Source: Pseudoflavonifractor sp. AF19-9AC (GTDB taxonomy: Bacteria; Bacillota; Clostridia; Oscillospirales; Oscillospiraceae). Taken from it: a DNA stretch of 64,000 bases. Each line of letters opens with the position of its first letter. Positions within the stretch are counted from its first letter, which is position 1. A program made the translations under genes and the position numbers. Of the stretch, positions 1-9,127 are shown in pieces. The notes below the pieces were generated by a model. The model did not search any database. It worked only from the letters and a program-made list of their open reading frames with translations, and had not been told where the DNA came from. The stretch covers positions 1-64,000 of the forward strand of contig NZ_QUGI01000003.1 of NCBI RefSeq assembly GCF_003478995.1, read 5' to 3'.

Positions 1-88
1 TCATTCATCCAAGAGTCTGCAAACCAATTTGCGCAAAACTGTTGACACTACCTCCGACATGAAATTTAAAATAATTTTGAAGATCACA

Positions 89-134
89 AATAAGGCCGGC
101 AGGCACTTCAGTTGAAGTGCCTGCCGGCCTTATT
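89..134. terminator. bidirectional intrinsic terminator
   Basis: A perfect inverted repeat with 22-bp arms (89-110 and 113-134) and a 2-nt loop. The core is GC-rich (GGCCGGCAGGCACTTCA) and T-rich sequence follows on both strands. It lies about 50 bp past the stop of the rhodanese lipoprotein gene, so it should end that minus-strand unit. It can also stop plus-strand transcripts entering from the left. Confidence 0.85.
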
Positions 135-184
135 CTTTGTATAGGCAATGTAGATTGTGTGCTACTTACAGGTTTCCACCGTTC

Positions 185-565
185 TCATGGCTCTGTCTCA
201 TAGGGCCAGGTGTTGATACCACCAAATTCATAAATGTTTGTGTAGCCCAAGTTAGCCAGAGTAGAGGATGCGGTCTTGCTGCGGTTTCCACTGCGACAGT
301 AGACCAGAACCGTGGAGTCCGTTTCCGGGATCACCTCCGCGGCAGTATCTTCGTCAATCAAACCTACCGGCAGAAGAACGGCACCTGGAATGTGGCCGCT
401 GTCATACTCGTCCTGCTCCCGCACATCTAGGATGATAACCTCCTGGGTATCCATCATCTCTTTGGCTTCTTCCTGTGTGATCTGCTGGTAGGAGCCATCT
501 GCGTCATTTCCACCGCATCCGGTTAGCAGTAAAAGGGCTAGCAGGAAAGGGATCATTCGTTTCAT
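185..565 (-). CDS. rhodanese-like domain lipoprotein
   Basis: A 126-aa protein with an N-terminal lipoprotein signal peptide: Lys-Arg, a leucine-rich stretch, then the lipobox LLTGC around residues 16-20. It is therefore expected to be anchored on the outer face of the membrane. The rest is a rhodanese fold with the typical LDVREQDEYDSGHIPGA segment and the active-site loop CRSGNRS, whose cysteine carries the persulfide. The start at 565 was chosen because GGAGG lies just upstream. The ATG overlaps the stop of the SGNH hydrolase gene by 4 nt, so the two are translationally coupled. Family activity is sulfur transfer or thiol redox chemistry; the substrate is unknown. Confidence 0.85.
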   Translation of the reverse strand: MKRMIPFLLALLLLTGCGGNDADGSYQQITQEEAKEMMDTQEVIILDVREQDEYDSGHIPGAVLLPVGLIDEDTAAEVIPETDSTVLVYCRSGNRSKTASSTLANLGYTNIYEFGGINTWPYETEP

Positions 566-1095
566 TTGAGTTCCTCCAAAAGTCCGGCGGCAAAGGCTTT
601 GTGCCCTTGCTCCGTGAAGTGTACGCCATCGTAGGCTAAGAGGATGTCCCACTTTCCGGCGTCGGCAAAACGAATACCCATTCGTTCCGCAAGGACCTGA
701 CAGAGCCGGGCAAAGGTGCGGGAATCATCAATGAGCTTCGCACTGGGCACCCATGCTCCCAAAGTAACTGGCGGCGGTGCGATCAGCAAGATCTTGCTTC
801 GGTCCAGAGGGATACCTGAGAGGAACCGCTCCAATCTCTCAGCGGCCTGCTCGGGACTACGCCCCTGGAGCAGATCGTTGGTCCCCAGCATGACGATCAG
901 CAGATCTGTGTCAGCAGGGAAGGCGGGAGCCGCAGAAGGAATCTCCCGGCCATTCTGGCCTATATTGGAGATTATCCATCCGGTCTCCGTAGCCAGGATG
1001 TCCACCCACCGGCTGTCCGCATCATAGCGCCCGCCGAAATAACCTCGGGGATCATATCCGTAGGTGTTAGAGTCGCCGAAGCAGATGACTTTCAT
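562..1095 (-). CDS. SGNH/GDSL-type hydrolase
   Basis: A 177-aa protein with the block I motif FGDSNTYG near the N-terminus, block III GTNDLL in the middle and the C-terminal block V pair DGVHFTEQGH, so the Ser-Asp-His set of the SGNH esterase superfamily is complete. There is no signal peptide, so it is probably cytoplasmic. The internal ATG at 1095 follows AAAGGAG and fits family N-termini (MKVICFGDS); the longer frame to 1137 lacks a ribosome-binding site. It is the first gene of a two-gene unit with the rhodanese lipoprotein. Substrates in this family are esters or acetyl groups of sugars or lipids; none can be assigned here. Confidence 0.85.
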   Translation of the reverse strand: MKVICFGDSNTYGYDPRGYFGGRYDADSRWVDILATETGWIISNIGQNGREIPSAAPAFPADTDLLIVMLGTNDLLQGRSPEQAAERLERFLSGIPLDRSKILLIAPPPVTLGAWVPSAKLIDDSRTFARLCQVLAERMGIRFADAGKWDILLAYDGVHFTEQGHKAFAAGLLEELK

Positions 1096-1174
1096 CCCGT
1101 ACTTCTCCTTTCTTTGGGGAATGATAACTATAATCAATGTCTGTAAAATATATTACGTTTACGTATAGGTAAGG

Positions 1175-2737
1175 TCATCTATTAACGACCGGAATGTTTT
1201 TTATGGTTAAACTATAGCCTAAATTGCGGATATTGGTTGCTGTAAAGCACATTGCGACTTTGCTGAAGAATGGAATCTTGGGTCTAACTTCAGTGAATCT
1301 ATTGATGATAGCAATTACGATTTCATAATCAGAAGCATGGTACGGCTCAGGTACGGCTCCGCAATATCCATCCTCTTGCATTTTAAGGCGCAATTGTTCT
1401 CTAAAACTTTGATCAAGCCACATTTGACCTGCAACAAGTGCTTGATTGAATAGATGACTAAGCTGGCTGGAACCGCCATTTCTTTTGACGTGAATAAGTT
1501 TATTTCTCCACATAACGTCACATGGCTCAATGTTATTTCCTTGCCCACCACCTATTGCGATTTTATAGGTGTGAAGAAGGTAAGAATTATCAAGTGCCTC
1601 TTTTAGCGCAGCATTATAGCTATCTTCATCCTCATGTGTGTAGTCCACAAACTCATCTTGGCAGAGGGAAATGTTTGAATATTGCTGATTAATTCGGTCA
1701 ACAAAATTATTGTTGATTTTATACCACTTCCCATTGTTCAGGCTATATGCCTGCCCCTCTAACTCAATCTCGGCAATAATACATTTATAAGCAGACCATT
1801 CATAAACATTTTCGTTCTCATCTCGGCTTGCTCTTGCGTATATACGCTTGCTCTGGAGTTGATCCAAGCAAGTCAAATCGTTTCGCATAGACGAGACGAC
1901 TTTCTCTATGTAAATATCATTATAGGTATCTTCTACTCCGGAAATTTTAAAATCACGAATATCTTCCCACTTTACTACTTCAGGAACAGCCATCCAAACT
2001 CGGTCAAATGCTTCTTCGTTAATCATTTGAATCAGCTTTGTGTTAAGTCTTTCGATTGCCGCTTTCTCTCGAACATATTTAATGTTGTCAATCCATGCAA
2101 ATCGCTCTCTATAAGTTTCTTCCATATATCTTCTGTAGCAGAAAACGAGGAGCTCATCGATGTTATTGATATCTCTTGAAACTGTAAGGCTAAAAATATC
2201 TCCTCCGGTTAGCATGCTTTTTTCGAACATCTCATCATCGGATTTTCCACTGACAGTCTTCATGAGATCTCGGTTGACATCAAAGCCAAACTCCGAAATA
2301 TCACTGCTTTTAGGTAATTGTTCATCACTCTGTTTTTGATTGGAACCAACGCTTGCCTTAGAGATTCTTCGAAGCTCATTTTGTTTAATGCTATTAAGAA
2401 CAATTCTTAGGCCAAACTGTTCTTCTAAGATATCTTCTCGAAACAGAAATCTTGCATAGCCAAAAGTAAGCGCAAATGTTCTTAACTCTCCATCAATCTC
2501 CAGTGTTTTAATGAGAACCACGCGAGAGTTTGCCTGAAGAAGCATTCCGTCACTACCTCGCCGGAAAAAACTTTGAAGCCAACCCGGTTCGTGTGTTAAA
2601 GACGGTACAAAATATGCGGTAGAAGTTTCAGAATATCTTTGAAATATCCTGATTTTGTCCGGAGAATCAAAAATGTCGTTTACACTTGTGATACCTCTCT
2701 TTATCAAATAAATTGATAATTTATTTTTGTTGGCCAT
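1175..2737 (-). CDS. DUF6119 / TIGR04141-type sporadically distributed protein
   Basis: A 520-aa protein whose N-terminus (NKNKLSIYLIKRGIT) and overall layout resemble the TIGR04141/DUF6119 family of sporadically distributed proteins; I recognise the family but no biochemical activity is known to me. No membrane segment or nuclease motif is obvious. The start at 2737 follows GGTGGTG; a GTG 12 nt upstream is possible. It lies 79 bp downstream of dndE on the same strand, with no terminator visible between them. It shares the low GC of the dnd genes, so it probably travels with them and may be the effector or an accessory of the phosphorothioation system. That role is inference. Confidence 0.6.
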   Translation of the reverse strand: MANKNKLSIYLIKRGITSVNDIFDSPDKIRIFQRYSETSTAYFVPSLTHEPGWLQSFFRRGSDGMLLQANSRVVLIKTLEIDGELRTFALTFGYARFLFREDILEEQFGLRIVLNSIKQNELRRISKASVGSNQKQSDEQLPKSSDISEFGFDVNRDLMKTVSGKSDDEMFEKSMLTGGDIFSLTVSRDINNIDELLVFCYRRYMEETYRERFAWIDNIKYVREKAAIERLNTKLIQMINEEAFDRVWMAVPEVVKWEDIRDFKISGVEDTYNDIYIEKVVSSMRNDLTCLDQLQSKRIYARASRDENENVYEWSAYKCIIAEIELEGQAYSLNNGKWYKINNNFVDRINQQYSNISLCQDEFVDYTHEDEDSYNAALKEALDNSYLLHTYKIAIGGGQGNNIEPCDVMWRNKLIHVKRNGGSSQLSHLFNQALVAGQMWLDQSFREQLRLKMQEDGYCGAVPEPYHASDYEIVIAIINRFTEVRPKIPFFSKVAMCFTATNIRNLGYSLTIKNIPVVNR

Positions 2738-2816
2738 ACCGCACACCACCTTCAGTATTTTAATTTTATCTTTACATAAGCCCTCGCATTATTTCTCATC
2801 AGAATCCTAAGGGCAA

Positions 2817-3191
2817 TTACAGCCCTTTGTCCAACTCTGTCAAATGCACAAGTAAATCTCTTGAATACTTTTTTTCTTGTTCCAATAAACGGGCACCACG
2901 TTCTAAATGACCTTTCACATAAGTAGGAAAGTATTCTTCGTCAGGGATATGCCGACCTTCTTGCAATTCAATCAGGCATTTATAGAGACTGTCTGCGTCT
3001 CCGGTGATTGTTGGACGATTCAATTCTTTACCCAAACTATCAGAATATAACTCAATCTCCATCAAAGGTCCTTGGCGAATAGATAGAGATAACGCAAGCC
3101 TCATGAGGGTAGGCCACGGCAGTTTTTCGCTTGCCTCAATTTGATTGAAGATTTCTTCAGTTTGCCGGGATGTTTTAAGTTTAAACGACAT
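2817..3191 (-). CDS. dndE: DNA phosphorothioation protein DndE
   Basis: A 124-aa protein that opens with FKLKTSRQTEEIF and is rich in basic and hydrophobic helices, as in the small DndE family (usual length about 110-130 aa). DndE binds nicked DNA as an oligomer and is needed for sulfur insertion into the DNA backbone. It is the last dnd gene. Its ATG overlaps the dndD stop by one base (TAATG), so translation is coupled. Position and size both support the assignment. Confidence 0.9.
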   Translation of the reverse strand: MSFKLKTSRQTEEIFNQIEASEKLPWPTLMRLALSLSIRQGPLMEIELYSDSLGKELNRPTITGDADSLYKCLIELQEGRHIPDEEYFPTYVKGHLERGARLLEQEKKYSRDLLVHLTELDKGL

Positions 3192-5329
3192 TATTTCACC
3201 TCAAAATAGCTTCCTTCGGAAATCCGAGTACGCTTGTCCTCTCCGTATTCAAGCATATACACTTTCGCAATCTGCTGCTCAAGTGAGACCATGTGCTCGT
3301 GCCGAATCTCTTCATTTGTAGAGAGTACAAAGAGTTGCCCCTGAAGTTCTTTGAAAAACTTTTCAGTAATGTTGGCGCGATGCTCAGTGTCGATGCGCGC
3401 AAACGGAGTGTCAATGATAAACGGCAATTTGTTGTGATTTTGATTCATAATTGCCCAATACAATGACATTACGAGAACCTGCTTTTCACCATTTGAGAAA
3501 CGAGTATAGTCAAGTTCTACCGGAAGTGTAATCGTCTCTTCAGCAAAATCAGCCAAGGCAAAGCCCAGAGATTCCTCTGTTGTATTCAGCTGAGTTATCA
3601 GTGATTGGAATCCAACCTGTTTCAGACTCCCTTTCAGAGCGGCAGCACCATGCCTCTTTGCTGTAATCTTAAGTGCGGAAACCTCAACTGCCTGATTTCG
3701 GACAAGGTGCAGCGAGAAATCATTGCCAAGATAGATCCGATCGACAAAATCATCTTTTCGAATAAGCTCTCTGAACTTTCGATTGAGATCGTACTCAACA
3801 TCTGCAATCAACTTTTTATATTGCTGTTCCTGAAGTTCTTCTACCAGCAGAAGCATACGATCGGAAAGTGCGGACACAGATTGCTTTTTCAGTTCGGCTT
3901 CCAGGGCCTTTCGACTATGATCCAATGCTTTTTTCAATTCTTTTGTTCGCTCTTGAAGTCCTTGTAGAGCAGTCTCTTTGTCCGCTAGTTCGGATTTGAG
4001 TCGCTCAATCTGATTGGTTAAGTCGGAAACACATTTGACATGGCTCTCAAAATTTTCGATGGAACTCTTTTGCAATTGTGTTCTGATCTCGGTGCTTCGC
4101 TGAATTGAGTTCTCGATTCTCCGCCTGTCTTTGCTAAAGGTAGCGGTATTGTATTCCTCCACTGCCGCAATTTTGTTAAGAATTGAGAACCCGTCATCCT
4201 CTGACAGCATAAAAATTGGGATTTTGTTCTCCAAGTCTCGATTTTCAAAGAAAGACTGTATTGCATGTATGAGAAGCTTCGTATCTTCAGCGGGGCTATG
4301 GCTACTTGTTTTCTTCATTGTGTTGGAGATGCATCGCTTGAACTGGGATGTATTCAGAGAACTCTGTAGAATTCTATAGGCCTGAAGATCCCTCTCAGCC
4401 GAAATTTGTTCTTTAACATTTGCCAATAAGTCCTTCACAATTATAAATGGTAGGATCTCTGCCGCTGCACTCTTCATGTTCCAATTAATCCGCTCGCGCC
4501 GTTCTTCTTCGTCTTTTAGGGCGTTCTGCAAATCTTTCCAAACTTCAAGTGTAACGCCTCCGTTGGCGGCATATGCTTTGTTTTCGTGATTCAGATCAGC
4601 CTCAAGACGCTCAACATCTGTACGCAATTCGGCAATCTCACCGATTAATTGCGCCTCTTCTTGAGAGTACTTTGTCAAGGACTCTCTCTGGTCTGCATAA
4701 TTTTGAGCAATGGATTCATTGCCGGATTCAACTCCGTTTAAAAGTCGTCGAATATTATTGTATAGCAATTCATATGTATCATTACCGCTTAGGATAAGTA
4801 ACGCGTCTTTAATGTTATTGTGCTGCTCATCCAAAAAGTAGTCAGCAATTTTTTCACCATCGAAGAAATACAGTTTGTGTAATTCTGGAGGAATGAGGTG
4901 CAAGAGGTAATTCTGGAAATTCATTGCAGCTTCTTCATCCAGCAATACACCATTCTGCTTTACCGAAAAAATTTCAGTAATTATGCTGTTGCTCCAAGTC
5001 CAAAATCGAGTTACCTCATAATGATCAGTATCAATACGACTTTCAGAAAAACAAATCTTCACATATGCAGATTTGGTCTCGTCCAACCGAGCTTGATTAT
5101 TGATTAAGTCATAGATTTCCTTTAGATATCGTTTCCCTGAAGTTTTAAAGCCGAAAGATGCATGCCCGTACAAACAAATCTGTATGGCTGTAAAAAGTGT
5201 AGTTTTTCCTGCACCATTTTTTCCGCCAATGATGATAATTCGTTTGGATTGATCATCGGTCATGACATCAAAGGAATTTATATCTTCGTATGATCCAAAG
5301 TTATTTAATTCGATTCGTTCAATCTTCAT
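3191..5329 (-). CDS. dndD: DNA phosphorothioation ATPase DndD (SMC-like)
   Basis: A 712-aa SMC/RecN-like ATPase. The Walker A loop GGKNGAGKTTLF is at residues 35-46. A long coiled-coil region fills about residues 210-530. The ABC signature FSNGEKQVL is near residue 610 and Walker B LPFIIDTPFARID near 640. DndD provides ATPase activity for DNA sulfur modification, probably by remodelling DNA for DndC/DndE. It overlaps dndC by 11 nt and dndE by 1 nt, within one operon. The gene is noticeably AT-richer than the immunity arrays to the right. Confidence 0.95.
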   Translation of the reverse strand: MKIERIELNNFGSYEDINSFDVMTDDQSKRIIIIGGKNGAGKTTLFTAIQICLYGHASFGFKTSGKRYLKEIYDLINNQARLDETKSAYVKICFSESRIDTDHYEVTRFWTWSNSIITEIFSVKQNGVLLDEEAAMNFQNYLLHLIPPELHKLYFFDGEKIADYFLDEQHNNIKDALLILSGNDTYELLYNNIRRLLNGVESGNESIAQNYADQRESLTKYSQEEAQLIGEIAELRTDVERLEADLNHENKAYAANGGVTLEVWKDLQNALKDEEERRERINWNMKSAAAEILPFIIVKDLLANVKEQISAERDLQAYRILQSSLNTSQFKRCISNTMKKTSSHSPAEDTKLLIHAIQSFFENRDLENKIPIFMLSEDDGFSILNKIAAVEEYNTATFSKDRRRIENSIQRSTEIRTQLQKSSIENFESHVKCVSDLTNQIERLKSELADKETALQGLQERTKELKKALDHSRKALEAELKKQSVSALSDRMLLLVEELQEQQYKKLIADVEYDLNRKFRELIRKDDFVDRIYLGNDFSLHLVRNQAVEVSALKITAKRHGAAALKGSLKQVGFQSLITQLNTTEESLGFALADFAEETITLPVELDYTRFSNGEKQVLVMSLYWAIMNQNHNKLPFIIDTPFARIDTEHRANITEKFFKELQGQLFVLSTNEEIRHEHMVSLEQQIAKVYMLEYGEDKRTRISEGSYFEVK

Positions 5330-6692
5330 TTTCGAGTCCTTCTTGGATATTGCTGTAGTGTAACCAACCCTGGTTCATAATTTTTTCAACCTCGCGAGCA
5401 CTTACAGCAGATCGGGTATAAAATTTTGTGTTGTCAACGGCAATCAAAAGTTTAGAAACCAGTTCGAAAGGAACCTCATATTTCTGACATAACGCATCAA
5501 TCCGCTGAACGGTATCATTATCGTATTTTGCGTGTTTAAATTGATCCCAAGGAAGTCGTCTATTTCGCACTTCATAATAGATATCTACGAGAGCTCGTCT
5601 GGAAAGATCTCCTTCATCTTCCCACATTTTATCGATCATTTTCAATTCTTCAATTGTAATGAGCTCAAATCCTGTTTCATCTTCCAATTGCAAAAGACGC
5701 TTTAGGATTTCTTTTCGCGTATCCAGTGTGAATGGTCCCCGACCAAAGTCGCCATCGGAATTGAAGTAGACAGCTCCATTTCTACGGCGCCAATCTCGTG
5801 CCTCGGGTGTGGCTCTCAACTCTACCAACCAGTTTCTAAATCTCCGGAGAGGAATCAGATTCTCTGCCCCATGATCAATGAAATTTTGCAACGACTTGTC
5901 CTCTTTGACCATGGTGCAGCACCAGCACCCAAAACGAGAGTTACCAGTAATCGGGATCTTGTCCTTATCCACTTCACCGACTACACTTTGCTCTTCACCC
6001 AGCGTTTCGCCTTGATAAAGGCTGAACAAATACTTGTTATCAGTTCCCCATGCACTACGGGCATCGTCTTTGAGAAGATACTCCCACACGAGGGAGTTTT
6101 CAATTTCTGTCAGGGGGTTATATACATAGGCCTTGGGGATTGAAGTATGGGGAGATAGTATCTTCCCTTCAATCTCATGGGCAGATATGCTTTTTGAACG
6201 AGCAGCGCTTTCTGCCTTTCGAACACCTAAAAGGATTACAATCTCTCCATCTTTTTTGATGGTATCGTAAGTGAACTTATTTGAAGGGTTAATCTTCAGT
6301 CGTTCGGTACACCATCTGAAACCAGGCGCTTCTGGGGTCGGATATCCCAGACCGATTACCAAACTCCAGAAAGTTTGTCGAATCTCTGGATGCAGCATGT
6401 GTGCTTCAACATTGAGATGCTCACTTTCGCTGGTAGTATTGATCGCCGCATTCATACGATACATGTAGTCCTTTACAATGGGGTTCTCTACCATCGTATC
6501 TGATGTGACAACATATATCTTTTTTGTTCTTTCTTCTGGTTTCAAAGTGTGGAGCATTTCAAAAACGAGCTGACAGAGTAGGGTAGAGTCTTTTCCGCCA
6601 CTAAATCCAAGCATCCACGGGCGCTGATCGTGCTGGTAGACAAGTCGCATCTCCGCAATAATATCGTTAAATACTGTAAACATAGGGTTCAT
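5319..6692 (-). CDS. dndC: DNA phosphorothioation sulfurtransferase DndC
   Basis: A 457-aa member of the PAPS-reductase/ATP-pyrophosphatase superfamily. The PP-loop SGGKDST is at residues 31-37 and a cysteine cluster (RFGCWCCTM, near residue 254) is of the kind that binds the Fe-S cluster in DndC. The protein takes sulfur from a cysteine desulfurase and activates the DNA backbone for phosphorothioation. No dndA is seen in the window, so a housekeeping IscS-type desulfurase elsewhere would have to supply sulfur, as known in other Dnd hosts. The start overlaps the dndB stop as ATGA. Confidence 0.95.
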   Translation of the reverse strand: MNPMFTVFNDIIAEMRLVYQHDQRPWMLGFSGGKDSTLLCQLVFEMLHTLKPEERTKKIYVVTSDTMVENPIVKDYMYRMNAAINTTSESEHLNVEAHMLHPEIRQTFWSLVIGLGYPTPEAPGFRWCTERLKINPSNKFTYDTIKKDGEIVILLGVRKAESAARSKSISAHEIEGKILSPHTSIPKAYVYNPLTEIENSLVWEYLLKDDARSAWGTDNKYLFSLYQGETLGEEQSVVGEVDKDKIPITGNSRFGCWCCTMVKEDKSLQNFIDHGAENLIPLRRFRNWLVELRATPEARDWRRRNGAVYFNSDGDFGRGPFTLDTRKEILKRLLQLEDETGFELITIEELKMIDKMWEDEGDLSRRALVDIYYEVRNRRLPWDQFKHAKYDNDTVQRIDALCQKYEVPFELVSKLLIAVDNTKFYTRSAVSAREVEKIMNQGWLHYSNIQEGLENED

Positions 6693-7756
6693 TTTCCTTT
6701 AGTGAATTTTTCTTCATATACTAAGTCTTCGGAATCCAGAGGAATCCCTAAAGTTTCCTTCAGCACATTGCAGGCCAGCCTTGCTGCATCGTTACTGTTG
6801 ATAATCTTACCGTTGCTACGAATAACCCTGCCTTTCCAACATTCAGCACTTCTAAGCCAATCGACTTTTTCTAACCCAGTGATACTTTTCTCAAGCTCTT
6901 TGGCATCGTTTATTAGAAAATGATTGCCTAAAACGCCAAGCGCTTGAATAATAATGGCTTGTGTGATGATGTATTTCTCGCGTAAATCCACCTTGCTGAG
7001 TTCCTTATTGGTCAATTCGTTCCACGGAAGAATGTGTTTTACCACAGCGGACCAATACTGCTTCAAGAAAGCCTCTGCAGAATCATTACATTCGGCACGC
7101 TTTAAGATTTTTTTGTTAGCTTTGTAGAATGTGTTTAGCGTAAAAAAGTTCGATGAAAACTTTCCAAGAATGTCTTTTTCTTTATCTGTATACTGGTCAA
7201 AAAACTCAATTTCACTGATAACCCGTCTTGTCACTACAGCCAAAGCGTCACGAGAGTCATAAAGTTCGGCAATCGAGTTAGATGTTTTCACAGCATGCTT
7301 ATTGAGGTCGGTAAACATCTGCTGCCCATGTTGCAATCCCTTATCTTCGTAGAAAACTACGGAAATGGTTTCAGTATTGAGCGTCTCGTCTTCGGTGATA
7401 GCCTCGATAATTGAAGCTTTTCTATGTTGACCGTCGACAATCATGAACCGTGCGTCCATGGAAACTTCTAAAATTCCAAGATCTGCAGAGGCCATAGATG
7501 GAGCAAAGTTGTACTCACCATCAATTGCCGCAGCCAAGGCGGAGAAAACATACGAATCACGGTTATCCAAAATATAGTCTTTTATTACAGGAATGCGGGT
7601 AGTATTCAGCCGCCGCTGGGCACGATACTCAGGCGGAATATACTCATCATCATTTCCGAAAATTTTGCTCAAGAGTCTAAGGGGAATCATCGCGATATAG
7701 TATTCCTTGCCGGCTTGCAATCCCTTTACTGCAGGAAATCTGTAACAGAAGTCCAA
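6689..7756 (-). CDS. dndB: DGQHR-domain protein DndB
   Basis: A 355-aa protein beginning FCYRFPAVKGLQAGKEYYIA, as DndB proteins do, with the DGQHR hallmark VDGQHRK near residue 108. DndB proteins bind DNA and repress or tune dnd expression. I start it at a TTG at 7754-7756 because AGGAGG lies 7 nt upstream and the family N-terminus fits; the longer frame to 7819 runs back through the promoter. It is the first gene of the dndBCDE operon. A strong promoter with overlapping palindromes sits directly upstream. Confidence 0.9.
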   Translation of the reverse strand: MDFCYRFPAVKGLQAGKEYYIAMIPLRLLSKIFGNDDEYIPPEYRAQRRLNTTRIPVIKDYILDNRDSYVFSALAAAIDGEYNFAPSMASADLGILEVSMDARFMIVDGQHRKASIIEAITEDETLNTETISVVFYEDKGLQHGQQMFTDLNKHAVKTSNSIAELYDSRDALAVVTRRVISEIEFFDQYTDKEKDILGKFSSNFFTLNTFYKANKKILKRAECNDSAEAFLKQYWSAVVKHILPWNELTNKELSKVDLREKYIITQAIIIQALGVLGNHFLINDAKELEKSITGLEKVDWLRSAECWKGRVIRSNGKIINSNDAARLACNVLKETLGIPLDSEDLVYEEKFTKGK

Positions 7757-7772
7757 TTGGACACCTCCTAAA

Positions 7773-7807
7773 CTACTTAAGTATGTTGCGATTATATACT
7801 TAAGTAG
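7773..7807. promoter_or_regulatory. paired palindromic operators of the dnd promoter
   Basis: Two arms, CTACTTAAGTAT (7773-7784) and ATACTTAAGTAG (7796-7807), form a perfect inverted repeat around an 11-bp spacer. Each arm also contains its own 10-bp palindrome TACTTAAGTA; the two centres are 23 bp apart, about two helical turns. One site lies between the -35 and -10 boxes and the other just downstream of -10, the classic placement for repression. The binding protein is not shown by the sequence; DndB or the nearby XRE protein are candidates. Confidence 0.8.
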
Positions 7808-7819
7808 CAAAAAAGTCAA
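7791..7819 (-). promoter_or_regulatory. sigma70-type promoter of dndBCDE
   Basis: Reading the minus strand, a -35 box TTGACT (7819-7814) and a perfect -10 box TATAAT (7796-7791) are separated by exactly 17 bp. The dndB ribosome-binding site AGGAGG follows within 30 bp. It is interleaved with the paired palindromes and sits directly after the AIPR gene terminator, so the dnd operon is an independent transcription unit. Confidence 0.85.
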
Positions 7820-7820
7820 G

Positions 7821-7850
7821 AAAAAACCACCCAGTCATTGACTGGGTGGT
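7821..7850 (-). terminator. intrinsic terminator of the AIPR-like gene
   Basis: A hairpin with perfect 11-bp arms (ACCACCCAGTC at 7826-7836 and GACTGGGTGGT at 7840-7850) followed on the minus strand by six T. It lies 10 bp past the AIPR gene stop and immediately before the dnd promoter. Confidence 0.9.
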
Positions 7851-7859
7851 CGAACGTGT

Positions 7860-9038
7860 TTAGTTGCCCATTGCGGTAAGCATAACACGCATATACAGAG
7901 TCTGCCAGTTGACTGAGTCTTTGCCAACCTTCACAGGATCATTGCCGGAGCTGCGGCTTCTTTCTACTGTAATAGATACCAGCTCAGGTCCGATTTTTTC
8001 TAACACTTCATAGGGGTCGCACTTCCATCTGTACACACCATTTTTTTCTTCGAGAAGTGCCCGAAGCGAACCAAGAATGGGGTAAATAAATCCATTAGGC
8101 GAACCGTGGGACAAAGTCTTTTCATAGAACTTAGAAACAGGCGCCTTGCGGTTCTCCTTTGGAGTAGTAACTCCAGAAATCGCTCCATACTTACCATTGG
8201 GATTCTTAACACGATAGTATTCAGGAATTTTAGACTCTACATAGTCGTAGAGCTTAAAAATATCAACCATAATCGGCTTCATTTTGACATGGGGATTTTC
8301 GGGGCTATCACCATACTGTTCATAGAGATGAATGTAGTTATCAATGCAACGTTTCTTACTACTGAAGGAAACAACAGGACAGCTGTCCATTCCGGGATAA
8401 GTATCCAAATTAAACATATTCAGAATTGCGAGGATATCACCGACATCAATGTTTCCGTCGTCATTCTCCATGAAATACACTCTGTCCTTGAAAGGTTCGG
8501 TTGAAATAGCCTGTTTGATGATATCAAAGTAGTCTCTCAAGTTTGCAATGGACTTGTCCTGAACCTGGGTAGATGTGTTTCTTGCAGCAGCAAGATCCTC
8601 AAAAATGCCTTCTACGCCCGTCAAGATCTCAAGTTTCACAAACTGCTGACCGCGTTCCAGATCATCACGATTTTCAAGGATAACCATCAAGGTGTGGCCG
8701 CCGTCAACATTGCCGTGATATTCCTTGTCCGTAAACACCAACTTCATGGTGCCATCATAATTGTTGAATGTTACATCATTGGCAGAAAGGAGAATACCGC
8801 GGTTCAGGAGATGAAAATCTTTGCCTTCAACAAGAGATGCTCTAATTTTTTTTGCTACGCCACTGTTGGTATTCTGCTTTCGGGGGTTTGTTTCCATCCA
8901 GTTGATCAGATCTTCGGGCAAATCCTTGACATCACAAATAGCGGTATACATTTGCGATACACTGCTCGGCCCTTCTTTGTAGGGGTTTGGAATCTTGCGG
9001 AAGGATTCTACGGGGATATTAAATGTTATCTCTGTCAT
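7860..9038 (-). CDS. AIPR-like (abortive phage infection) protein
   Basis: A 392-aa protein that resembles the AIPR family linked to abortive infection phage resistance. The segment LLNRGILLSANDV is followed near residue 112 by VDGGHTLMVI, matching the family's N/D-G-G-x-T signature after a glycine-rich strand. This motif sits at nearly the same residue number as DGQHR in DndB, suggesting a shared fold. It has its own terminator and a promoter divergent from an XRE regulator, next to dndBCDE. It could be the toxic arm of the island or a sensor; no catalytic residues can be assigned. The start at 9038 follows AAAGGAG. Confidence 0.6.
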   Translation of the reverse strand: MTEITFNIPVESFRKIPNPYKEGPSSVSQMYTAICDVKDLPEDLINWMETNPRKQNTNSGVAKKIRASLVEGKDFHLLNRGILLSANDVTFNNYDGTMKLVFTDKEYHGNVDGGHTLMVILENRDDLERGQQFVKLEILTGVEGIFEDLAAARNTSTQVQDKSIANLRDYFDIIKQAISTEPFKDRVYFMENDDGNIDVGDILAILNMFNLDTYPGMDSCPVVSFSSKKRCIDNYIHLYEQYGDSPENPHVKMKPIMVDIFKLYDYVESKIPEYYRVKNPNGKYGAISGVTTPKENRKAPVSKFYEKTLSHGSPNGFIYPILGSLRALLEEKNGVYRWKCDPYEVLEKIGPELVSITVERSRSSGNDPVKVGKDSVNWQTLYMRVMLTAMGN

Positions 9039-9099
9039 TGTGATTACTCCTTTACTCAGAAAGTTTATTAGATACGCGGTACAACCACCATCTGAGTCT

Positions 9100-9127
9100 A
9101 TTCTACAAAAAATCTCAGAAATCTCAA
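9100..9127 (-). promoter_or_regulatory. putative promoter of the AIPR-like gene
   Basis: On the minus strand TTGAGA (9127-9122) and TAGAAT (9105-9100) are spaced by 16 bp, upstream of the AAAGGAG before the AIPR start. The -35 box overlaps the 18-bp palindrome at 9126-9143, which would allow control by the divergently encoded XRE protein. Confidence 0.55.

Noticed and set aside
1096..1174. Promoter for the SGNH-rhodanese unit
   Set aside because: The stretch is AT-rich but no -35/-10 pair with acceptable spacing could be fixed.
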